From the NCBI GenBank assembly GCA_964636575.1, contig CAZWSE010000145.1, positions 1 through 6,218 on the forward strand: DNA of 6,218 bases, read 5' to 3'. Below, one piece after another: positions 1-5,981 of this stretch. Position 1 is the stretch's first letter, and the number at the start of each line of letters is the position of its first letter. The stretch comes from CAZWSE01 sp964636575. GTDB lineage: Bacteria > Pseudomonadota > Alphaproteobacteria > Rhodobacterales > Rhodobacteraceae. Made by a program: the position numbers and the translations under genes. The notes under the pieces were generated by a model. It saw nothing but the letters and a program-made list of their open reading frames with translations. It was not told the DNA's origin and did not search any database.

Positions 1-513
1 GAAGACGGCACAACCGTGGCAGCGCTTGTGGGGGCCAACCCGATGGGCAGCGTAACAACCCCGTCTGACAAGCACTTCTGGGGCGCAGCTTTCGAGATGA
101 ACGCCGAATTTGGCGGCGCGGGACCAGACCCTTCATCAGAACTGGGGCGCAGCCTGACCAGCCGCAAAATTGCAGCCATGATGGCCGCCGAGGCCGAACG
201 GGCCAACACAACAATCGCAATCGTCGCCACAGACGCACCCCTCAGCAAATCCCAATGCAAAAGGGTCGCCATCGCGAGCCATGACGGGATCGGGCGGGCC
301 GTCGTGCCAGCCCATGCACCGGGCGACGGAGATCTGGTCTTCGCACTCTCAACGCAAACAGGCGAAGCGGACGACCGCACACTCGCCGCCATCGGGCATG
401 CAGGCGCATTGTGTCTGTCACGGGCCATTGGACGGGCAATCTATAATGCGAGGCCAGCCGCTGGCGATCTGCTCCCCTGCTGGACCGACCTGAACGGAGA
501 CAAAAATGCCTAA
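1..513 (+). CDS. P1/DmpA-family (peptidase S58) self-processing hydrolase, 5'-truncated
   Basis: C-terminal part of a P1-family peptidase (S58: L-aminopeptidase/D-esterase DmpA, beta-peptidyl aminopeptidase BapA, pantetheine hydrolase ThnT). The frame is open from base 1 with no stop, so the gene starts upstream; the GTG at 16 is internal. Seen in the sequence are the family-like stretch VAALVGANPMGSV near the left edge and NTTIAIVATDAPLSKSQCKR at about 205-264, followed by a GDGDLVFALST segment. In this family the precursor cleaves itself just before a Ser or Thr that becomes the N-terminal nucleophile of the beta chain. By comparison with DmpA and ThnT, the scissile bond here is probably Asn-Thr, with the nucleophile Thr encoded at 208-210. 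That assignment is inference. The substrate cannot be told from sequence; members cleave N-terminal amino acids, amides or beta-peptides. There is no export signal in the visible part. The last 8 nt overlap the following hydrolase gene, which suggests coupled translation. Confidence 0.85.
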   Translation, partial: EDGTTVAALVGANPMGSVTTPSDKHFWGAAFEMNAEFGGAGPDPSSELGRSLTSRKIAAMMAAEAERANTTIAIVATDAPLSKSQCKRVAIASHDGIGRAVVPAHAPGDGDLVFALSTQTGEADDRTLAAIGHAGALCLSRAIGRAIYNARPAAGDLLPCWTDLNGDKNA

Positions 514-1303
514 GGTCACCCTCCAAGACATAACACTGCACTATGAAATCGACGGATCAGGGCCGCCCTTGGTGCTGCTGGCAGGGATGCTCAGCGACAG
601 CGCAAGCTGGACACCCGTGGTGGCACATCTTGCACAAAACTTTACGGTCATAAGACCAGACAACAGGCTAACGGGGCGGACAACCCCTGCACTCGCGGCA
701 GCCAGCCCACAGCTTTATGCTGCAGATACGCTCGGGTTGCTGGACCACCTCGGGATCGAAAAAGCGCACCTAATGGGACACTCCATGGGCGGGCTGATCG
801 CGATGGAGCTGAACGCAATTGCGCCCGACCGTATACGCACAACAACGCTCGCAGGCATATCGCCCACCCGCAATCCAAGACTGATGGCATGGTTCGACAC
901 GGTCATGGCGCTGCGACGGGACGGGCCCAAAGGGCTTTGGCTGCGCGCACTTCTGTCATGGTTGATGCGCTCGGAGTTCTACGCAGACCCCGCCAATCTG
1001 GAGGCGGCCGTGACAGCAGGTTTGGCCTACCCGCACGCGCAATCAGCCGTTCAAATGGAGGCACAGATCGCTGCGCTCAAAGCCTACAGACCCGGCATCG
1101 CGCCGAAAGACATACCCACCCCGACCCACGTGATACTGGCGAAAGAGGACAGCTTTATCCCCTTCGATATCGCGCATGCAGCACTTGCCGAAATTGAGAA
1201 CGTGAATTTCACAACGCTACATGACGCAGGACATTCCATGCACTGGGACGCGCCAGAACCCTTTGCGAAGGCCGTCACCACCTACATAAAGGACAGGACA
1301 TGA
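506..1303 (+). CDS. alpha/beta hydrolase
   Basis: Complete 265-residue alpha/beta-hydrolase-fold enzyme, a normal length for the single-domain family (esterases, lactonases, C-C hydrolases). The nucleophile elbow GHSMGG places the catalytic Ser at residue 93. The likely acid is Asp215 in AKEDSFIPF and the likely base is His243 in DAGHSMHWDAPEPF, giving the expected Ser-Asp-His order. The segment around residues 52-58 (DNRLTGR) corresponds to the usual D-x-R-G-x-G motif but has Leu where Gly is common. The oxyanion-hole loop reads LLAGMLSD rather than the common HG motif. Residues 120-200 form the helical cap that sets specificity. No signal peptide is seen, so it should be cytoplasmic. The ATG at 506 is supported by GGAGA at 496-500, 5 nt upstream. 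It overlaps the preceding peptidase gene by 8 nt and the next gene by 4 nt. Automated pipelines may name it 3-oxoadipate enol-lactonase-like, but no aromatic-degradation genes are nearby and I do not assign that function. Confidence 0.9.
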   Translation: MPKVTLQDITLHYEIDGSGPPLVLLAGMLSDSASWTPVVAHLAQNFTVIRPDNRLTGRTTPALAAASPQLYAADTLGLLDHLGIEKAHLMGHSMGGLIAMELNAIAPDRIRTTTLAGISPTRNPRLMAWFDTVMALRRDGPKGLWLRALLSWLMRSEFYADPANLEAAVTAGLAYPHAQSAVQMEAQIAALKAYRPGIAPKDIPTPTHVILAKEDSFIPFDIAHAALAEIENVNFTTLHDAGHSMHWDAPEPFAKAVTTYIKDRT

Positions 1304-2661
1304 GCACTGATCTCTACGGGCTGCCCATCACCAGCCCAACGGCCGAGACCACGCAAGCAATCAACGATTTCGTGCACGGGTTTATCTCTTACCATCCCAA
1401 AGCAGCAGGCATCGTGGGGGCGGCAGACGCCAACCCGACCTGCGGTCTGGCCAATACATATGCAGGGATGCTCTGGATGTTTCTGGAAGCACCGGGCGCC
1501 AACGCAAAGGCGCAGGTCTATCTTGATCGGGCCGCGACTTGCGACGGAACAGATCGGGAAAAGAAGGTCCTGCAAGCCGTTCAAGCTTGGGCCAACGACG
1601 ACATCCCACACTGCATCGCGCTGTGCGATGAGATCATCACAAACCACCCACGCGATCTGGCAATGCTGAAGCTCGCGCAATACCACACCTTCAACGCAGG
1701 CGACGCGGCAGCGATGCTGCGTATGGCGCTCAAAGGGCTGCCTGAGGCCGGGGATATTGCCTACACACACGGAATGCTCGCGTTCGGGTATGAACAGTGC
1801 CACCTGCTGTCAGAAGCAGAGGCTGCGGCACGCAAAGGGATGAGCATCCAACATGATGAGCCTTGGGCGCACCACGCGATCGCCCATGTGATGCTGACAC
1901 AAGGCCGCGTCGACGAGGGGATCACCTTTCTGGAAAGCGTGGCAGAGACATGGGCAGGGCTGAACTCCTTCATGCATACGCACAACTGGTGGCATCTGGC
2001 GCTGTTCTATATCTCCAAAGGGCGACACGCAGATGTTTTGAAAACCTATGACGAACACGTCTGGGGGATCGCAAAAGACTATTCTCAAGATCAAGTCGGG
2101 GCCGCGTCCCTATTGGCGCGGATGGAATTTGCGGGGGTAGACGTCGGAAACCGCTGGGACGATCTGGCTGATCACATCGCAACGCGCGGAGCGGATACGG
2201 TCAATCCGTTCCTGACGATGCAATACCTCTATGCGCTCGGACGCGGCGCGCGGGCCGAGGTCGCGCCCATGATGCAAGCAATCAAAGCGCGGGCCGCGGA
2301 CACATCCAAACACGACCACATCGCTTGGGCAGAGGTCGCATATCCTGCCTGCACAGGCATCATCGCACATGCCAATGGAGATTGGGAAAGCTGCATAAAA
2401 CACCTCGGCTCCGCCCTGCCGCGCATGCAAGAAACAGGCGGCAGCCACGCACAGCGCGACCTTTTCGAGCAAATCCACCTCGATGCACTCATCAAAGCAG
2501 GCAAAGCGTCAACCGCACAACAAGTCCTGGAAATGCGGCGCACTTACGACCCTGACGGAGTGCCCCTCAATCTGATGCTGGCAGAGGTCTATGAAACGGT
2601 CGGACTGCCCAGCCTTGCAGCCTCAGCCAAAAAGCGCGCCGAAGCCTTCGCGGTGTCCTGA
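1300..2661 (+). CDS. TTC38/StaR-like tetratricopeptide repeat protein
   Basis: Complete 453-residue all-alpha protein resembling the TTC38 / StaR-like tetratricopeptide family. Helix-turn-helix repeats fill most of its length, for example about 67-115, 118-146, 152-182, 186-216 and 352-380. Two segments I recognise as family-typical are a Trp/His-rich stretch at about 189-232 (PWAHHAIAHVMLTQGR, then HTHNWWHLALF) and a C-terminal GGSHAQRDLFEQIHLDAL at about 380-397. The concentrated His and Trp residues (H191, H192, H196, H226, H228, W230, W231, H232) probably form a conserved pocket on the superhelix. No signal peptide or membrane segment is seen. TPR proteins usually bind partners, and no enzyme activity is established for this family to my knowledge. 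The ATG at 1300 overlaps the upstream stop as ATGA, with AAGG at 1289-1292 as a plausible ribosome binding site. It is the last gene of its operon, with a strong hairpin beginning 17 nt after its stop. The partner or substrate is unknown. Confidence 0.85.
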   Translation: MSTDLYGLPITSPTAETTQAINDFVHGFISYHPKAAGIVGAADANPTCGLANTYAGMLWMFLEAPGANAKAQVYLDRAATCDGTDREKKVLQAVQAWANDDIPHCIALCDEIITNHPRDLAMLKLAQYHTFNAGDAAAMLRMALKGLPEAGDIAYTHGMLAFGYEQCHLLSEAEAAARKGMSIQHDEPWAHHAIAHVMLTQGRVDEGITFLESVAETWAGLNSFMHTHNWWHLALFYISKGRHADVLKTYDEHVWGIAKDYSQDQVGAASLLARMEFAGVDVGNRWDDLADHIATRGADTVNPFLTMQYLYALGRGARAEVAPMMQAIKARAADTSKHDHIAWAEVAYPACTGIIAHANGDWESCIKHLGSALPRMQETGGSHAQRDLFEQIHLDALIKAGKASTAQQVLEMRRTYDPDGVPLNLMLAEVYETVGLPSLAASAKKRAEAFAVS

Positions 2662-2678
2662 CATCAACCGCCCTTTTT

Positions 2679-2732
2679 GAGTATTTTGAAAGGGTAAAGG
2701 AGGGATTTTCCTTTACCCTTTTTCAAATACTC
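2679..2732 (+). terminator. Large hairpin between convergent genes, probable terminator
   Basis: The left arm 2679-2700 and the right arm 2710-2732 pair almost perfectly around a 9-nt loop (AGGGATTTT). The inner stem is 12 bp (AAAGGGTAAAGG with CCTTTACCCTTT) and the outer stem is 9 bp (GAGTATTTG with CAAATACTC), separated by a small 1x2 internal loop of T residues. It begins 17 nt after the TPR-gene stop and ends 12 nt before the dxs stop on the other strand, where a shared terminator is expected. For the plus-strand operon, the inner stem ends in CCCTTTTTC, giving a short U tract. On the minus strand the tract is weaker, so termination of the puf-dxs transcript here is plausible but less certain. 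No gene is seen in this 83-nt gap. Confidence 0.75.
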
Positions 2733-2744
2733 ATCTTCTTTAGA

Positions 2745-4676
2745 TTAAACGTCGCGCGCATCGCGTGCGGCCTTTAGGTTGATGATCTTGGGATCCTGCC
2801 CGATGGCCTGCATCACTTGCGCGCAAATACCATCAACATCCAAACGCGCCTCGGCATACATCTCGGCCGGGGACGCCTGATCAATGAACCGATCCGGCAG
2901 GCACAATGTGCGCACGGTCAGGGCAGCGTCCAGCATGCCTTCACCAGCCATGGCTTGCAGCACCATGGCGCCAAATCCACCCATGGCCCCTTGCTCAACC
3001 GTGATCAGGGCCGAATGACAAGCCGCCAAATCAGCAATCAATTCCATGTCCAAAGGCTTGGCAAATCGGGCATCGGCGACAGTCACAGACACGCCTTGTG
3101 CCTCAAGGGCCATTGCCGCCGCTTCGCAATCTTGCAAGGCCGTTCCAAGGGACAGCAAAGCAACGTCATCGCCACGTTTCACTATACGGCCCTTGCCGAT
3201 CTGCAAGACATCGCCGCGCTCCGGCAAGGTGACCCCTGTTCCGTTCCCGCGCGGATAGCGGAACGCGATAGGCCCCTCGTCGTAGTGCACTGCCGTTTCC
3301 ACCATATGCACCAGTTCTGCCTCATCGGCGGCGGCCATAACCACCATGTTCGGCAATGCGGCCAGATACCCGATATCAAAAGCGCCTGCGTGGGTCGGAC
3401 CATCCGCGCCCACAAGCCCTGCCCGATCCACTGCAAACCGCACGGGCAGCTTTTGCAAAGCCACATCATGCACGATCTGGTCGTACCCCCTTTGCAAAAA
3501 GCTGGAATAGATCGCGCAGAACGGCTTGATCCCCGTTGCCGCCAGTCCAGCCGCAAAAGTGACCGCATGCTGTTCCGCAATGCCCACATCGAACACACGC
3601 GCCGGAAAGCGGTTTTGCATGATGTCCACGCCCGTCCCCGAGGGCATCGCCGCCGTGATCGCCACAATGTTCGGATCGCGCGCGGCGGCATCGGTCAGCG
3701 TATCGCCGAACACGGATGTATAAGACGGGGCATTGGCCTTCGTCTTGGACTGCGCCCCCGTTTCAACGTCGAACTTTGACACCCCATGATAACAATCGTT
3801 TGAGCCTTCCGCAGGCGCATAGCCCTTGCCCTTAACCGTACAGCAATGGATCAACACAGGCCCCGTCGCGCGGGTGCGGGTTGCCCGCAACACGCTGAGC
3901 AACTGATCCATGTCGTGCCCGTCAATCGGCCCCACATAATCAAACCCAAGCTCTTCAAAGAAGGTCCCCTGCCCTTGCACGCCTGTGACCAGTTGTTTGG
4001 CGCGGCGCGCGTGGTCGCGGACTGTCTTGGGCAGCTTCGTCTCAACCCCGTCTGCAATGTCCTTCAGCTTGGGCAGTTGCCCGCCCATCCGCGATAGATA
4101 GCCGGACATGGCCCCGACAGGGGGCGCAATCGACATCTCATTGTCATTCAAAATCACAAACACCCGCCGGCCTTCGGCGCCTGCGTTGTTCAGCGCCTCA
4201 TAGGCCATGCCTGCACTGATCGACCCATCGCCAATGACCGCAATCGCGTCACCCGTTGGCATGCCCAAGTCACGCCCCACCGCAAAGCCCAAAGCCGCGG
4301 AAATAGAGGTGCTCGAATGGGCCGCTCCAAAGGGGTCAAACTCGGATTCGGCGCGTTTGGTAAAGCCCGACAACCCGTCCTTCTGGCGCAACGTGCGGAT
4401 CCGGTCGCGGCGGCCAGTGAGGATCTTGTGCGGATAGCATTGATGCCCAACATCCCAGACCAGTTTGTCGCGGGGGGTGTCAAAGACCGCGTGAATGGCG
4501 ACGCTTAGCTCAACCACGCCCAAAGATGACCCCAGATGGCCGCCCGTTTCAGAGACTGCAGACACAACCTCGGATCGAAGCTCGTCCGCGATCCGGGACA
4601 GATCAGCATCCGAGAAATGTTTCAAATCGGCAGGGCCTGCCACTTGATCCAACAGCGGGGTAACGGGACGGGTCAT
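2745..4676 (-). CDS. dxs: 1-deoxy-D-xylulose-5-phosphate synthase
   Basis: Complete 643-residue DXP synthase, close to the usual 620-650. It condenses pyruvate with glyceraldehyde-3-phosphate using thiamine diphosphate, the first committed step of the MEP isoprenoid pathway, in the cytoplasm. The N-terminal domain has GHLGSSLG (His47), WDVGHQCYPHK (His78) and the thiamine motif from GDGS (149-152) to NDN (177-179); Asp150 and Asn179 match the magnesium ligands of the E. coli enzyme. The pyrimidine-binding domain has VFDVGIAEQHAVTFAAG with catalytic Glu368, then DRAGLVGADGPTHAG around 417-431. The C-terminal transketolase domain holds EQGAMGGFG near 561-569. No key residue is missing. The ATG at 4676 has TGAGG 7 nt upstream. 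The gene follows pufC on the same strand after a 188-nt structured spacer, so it is probably part of the puf transcript or co-regulated with it. That would supply isoprenoid precursors for bacteriochlorophyll and carotenoids. A second dxs elsewhere in the genome is possible but cannot be seen here. Confidence 0.97.
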   Translation of the reverse strand: MTRPVTPLLDQVAGPADLKHFSDADLSRIADELRSEVVSAVSETGGHLGSSLGVVELSVAIHAVFDTPRDKLVWDVGHQCYPHKILTGRRDRIRTLRQKDGLSGFTKRAESEFDPFGAAHSSTSISAALGFAVGRDLGMPTGDAIAVIGDGSISAGMAYEALNNAGAEGRRVFVILNDNEMSIAPPVGAMSGYLSRMGGQLPKLKDIADGVETKLPKTVRDHARRAKQLVTGVQGQGTFFEELGFDYVGPIDGHDMDQLLSVLRATRTRATGPVLIHCCTVKGKGYAPAEGSNDCYHGVSKFDVETGAQSKTKANAPSYTSVFGDTLTDAAARDPNIVAITAAMPSGTGVDIMQNRFPARVFDVGIAEQHAVTFAAGLAATGIKPFCAIYSSFLQRGYDQIVHDVALQKLPVRFAVDRAGLVGADGPTHAGAFDIGYLAALPNMVVMAAADEAELVHMVETAVHYDEGPIAFRYPRGNGTGVTLPERGDVLQIGKGRIVKRGDDVALLSLGTALQDCEAAAMALEAQGVSVTVADARFAKPLDMELIADLAACHSALITVEQGAMGGFGAMVLQAMAGEGMLDAALTVRTLCLPDRFIDQASPAEMYAEARLDVDGICAQVMQAIGQDPKIINLKAARDARDV

Positions 4677-4683
4677 AAAGAAG

Positions 4684-4693
4684 CCTCACCTTC
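4684..4693 (-). promoter_or_regulatory. dxs ribosome binding site
   Basis: On the minus strand the sequence before the dxs ATG reads GAAGGTGAGGCTTCTTT. TGAGG (4688 to 4684) lies 7 nt from the start codon and AAGG slightly further out. This supports the start at 4676. Its TGAGG is complementary to CCTCA in the loop of an upstream hairpin (4782 to 4778), which is noted separately as a possible regulatory contact. Confidence 0.6.
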
Positions 4694-4706
4694 AGTTATA
4701 AAAGAT

Positions 4707-4742
4707 GGCGCCGTATTTGGGACTGCTCTCAAATACGACGCC
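4707..4742 (-). other. Stem-loop just upstream of dxs, possible attenuator
   Basis: Inverted repeat. CGTATTTG (4712-4719) pairs with CAAATACG (4730-4737) across a 10-nt loop. After one mismatch, GGCG (4707-4710) pairs with CGCC (4739-4742), giving a 12-bp stem. On the transcribed minus strand the 3' arm is followed by ATCTTTTATAAC, a short U-rich run, so it could act as a weak intrinsic terminator or attenuator, or as a structure protecting mRNA ends. The base of the stem (4739-4742) is shared with a competing long-range stem. That gives an either/or pairing, but whether it matters in vivo is inference. Confidence 0.5.
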
Positions 4743-4822
4743 AGTTCCTGTAGCCAACAGGAAGGGAACCGGGGTGTTGAGGCCCCGTGCTCGGACTGCG
4801 ATCAAACAATCCGAACCTGGCG
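4739..4822 (-). other. Cloverleaf-like structured intercistronic element
   Basis: A closing stem pairs CGCCAG (4739-4744) with CTGGCG (4817-4822). It can extend by TTC/GAA with one bulged base, although that would compete with the first arm. Inside it are three consecutive hairpins: TTCCTG/CAGGAA (4745-4750 with 4758-4763, 7-nt loop), CGGGG/CCCCG (4770-4774 with 4783-4787, 8-nt loop) and TCGGA/TCCGA (4791-4795 with 4810-4814, 14-nt loop). The layout looks like a tRNA cloverleaf. However, it has no TTCRA T-loop, no canonical D arm and no 7-nt anticodon loop on either strand, so I do not call a tRNA. It is transcribed with pufC and dxs if the operon is contiguous. It could be a 3'-UTR-derived small RNA, a processing signal or a translational regulator of dxs. 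The pairings are read directly from sequence; the function is unknown. Confidence 0.4.
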
Positions 4823-4828
4823 AAAGAC

Positions 4829-4860
4829 TGCGGGCGAGGTGGGAGAACCGAACGCCCGCA
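4829..4860 (-). other. Stem-loop directly after the pufC stop
   Basis: Perfect 8-bp GC-rich inverted repeat: TGCGGGCG (4829-4836) with CGCCCGCA (4853-4860), with a 16-nt loop. On the minus strand it starts 4 nt after the pufC TAA. The downstream sequence GTCTTTCGCC lacks a clear U run, so it is not a convincing intrinsic terminator. A hairpin here more plausibly protects the 3' end of the upstream puf mRNA from exonucleases and allows unequal levels of puf and dxs messages. That role is inference by analogy with known hairpins in Rhodobacter puf operons. Confidence 0.5.
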
Positions 4861-4864
4861 ACCT

Positions 4865-5980
4865 TTATTCGTAAACCGGTGCGCCGGTGGTCGCCAACTC
4901 GGGCCAATCCCCGATCACATTGGTGCCTTGCAGCGGTTGCTGATACCCTTTGTGGCAAGTCGCACAGGCAGCCTTAGGGGCATCCTGATAAACCGGCCCC
5001 AACCGTTCAGCCGGGTACTCGGCCTCAAGCGGGATCAGATAGTCGTTGTTCAGTTCCTGCACCATCGAGATACCCAAGCTGGCCGTGCCCCATTGGGGGG
5101 TGACCTGCTCAGGATCATAAAAGGCGCGCGAGTTGTGGCAGAACACACAGTTCACACCCAATGAGTTGGCGAAGTAATTCATCAACGCATAGGTCCGTTC
5201 GGTGTCTTGGATGGTTGCCACATCCGGATCAGATGGATTGCCCTCAACACGGCTATCCAAGTCGTGAACCCCGATCCGGCCATAGTCGACCAAATAGGTT
5301 TCCAGCGCGTCAGAGGGCAAAGACGTCGCTTGGCTAATCGACGTGGCTCTGTTCTGATTTGCGGACCAACCCGCAACGCTTTCATTCACTGGTGATATCT
5401 TGAACCAGATATTGGACGGGACGTTCTGACCGCGGTGACAGGTGAAACAGGTCACCCCCACTTCGGCATTGGCATTGACGTGCCCATCCCATTCTTCGTT
5501 GATGGCTTGGGTCATCTGGATCATGCGGCGGGCGACGACCTTGGTATAAAGGTCATCATTGCCGTATTCTTCCAGATCAACGTCCCCATGACAGTAGGCA
5601 CAGCCCTCATCAGGGGCGACCCAAGATGTCATCGCGTTCATCAACCGGTTGAAGTTGTCCTCAGTCAGATCACCCAACACCTGAACATTCTCATAGATGT
5701 CCTTGGCCAGATCCTCACCGCCTTCAGGCACGTAAGGCTCATCCTCGATGATCTCTTCAATGTCGGGGTCAGGAACCGCCAAAGCCAGATTGAACTCAGG
5801 GACAGACATGCCAGTGCCGCGCGGGCCGGTCTGCAAGCTGTCGGTCGCAAAGGGCTGCCCCCATGTAACCACCAAGGCTGCCGCAAAAACCGCGCCCCCC
5901 AGCCCGCCGACCAAAATCGCCGGACCAAAGATGTTTGTTGGATTGTTCTTGTTCCATTCATCGAACCACTTGGGAAACAT
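4865..5980 (-). CDS. pufC: Photosynthetic reaction centre tetraheme cytochrome c subunit
   Basis: Complete 371-residue reaction-centre-bound cytochrome c. It sits on the periplasmic face and passes electrons from soluble carriers to the photo-oxidised special pair. Four c-heme motifs are present: CAYCH at 127-131, CFTCH at 178-182, CVFCH at 278-282 and CATCH at 339-343. By comparison with Blastochloris viridis, likely sixth ligands are Met114, Met153, Met267 and His167; these are inferred. Residues about 17-39 form one hydrophobic segment after a short polar N-terminus. There is no lipobox Cys, so it is probably held by an uncleaved signal anchor rather than by lipidation. Residues 71-90 are very acidic. 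The start at 5980 is chosen because AAGGAG lies 7 nt upstream and MFPKWFDEWN is a sensible N-terminus. An upstream in-frame ATG at 6058 would force a 77-nt overlap with pufM. The start is 1 nt after the pufM stop, indicating translational coupling. Confidence 0.97.
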   Translation of the reverse strand: MFPKWFDEWNKNNPTNIFGPAILVGGLGGAVFAAALVVTWGQPFATDSLQTGPRGTGMSVPEFNLALAVPDPDIEEIIEDEPYVPEGGEDLAKDIYENVQVLGDLTEDNFNRLMNAMTSWVAPDEGCAYCHGDVDLEEYGNDDLYTKVVARRMIQMTQAINEEWDGHVNANAEVGVTCFTCHRGQNVPSNIWFKISPVNESVAGWSANQNRATSISQATSLPSDALETYLVDYGRIGVHDLDSRVEGNPSDPDVATIQDTERTYALMNYFANSLGVNCVFCHNSRAFYDPEQVTPQWGTASLGISMVQELNNDYLIPLEAEYPAERLGPVYQDAPKAACATCHKGYQQPLQGTNVIGDWPELATTGAPVYE

Positions 5981-5981
5981 C

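Noticed and set aside
1..2661. The plus-strand genes seem to use fewer T-ending codons than dxs, perhaps suggesting transfer
   Set aside because: Only a few stretches were compared by eye. GC content looks similar and strand-related skew could explain it, so there is no support for horizontal transfer.
2817..3779. 320-codon plus-strand open frame opposite dxs
   Set aside because: Long only because of GC-rich codon bias on the opposite strand. dxs is unambiguous here and the translation has no recognisable domain.
4739..4822. Possible tRNA gene suggested by the cloverleaf shape
   Set aside because: No TTCRA T-loop, no standard D arm, wrong anticodon-loop size and no proper 7-bp acceptor stem on either strand.
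4692..4958. 88-codon minus-strand open frame across the end of pufC and the spacer
   Set aside because: Its start lies inside pufC in another frame, it has no convincing ribosome binding site, and the spacer is better explained by RNA structure. No recognisable domain.
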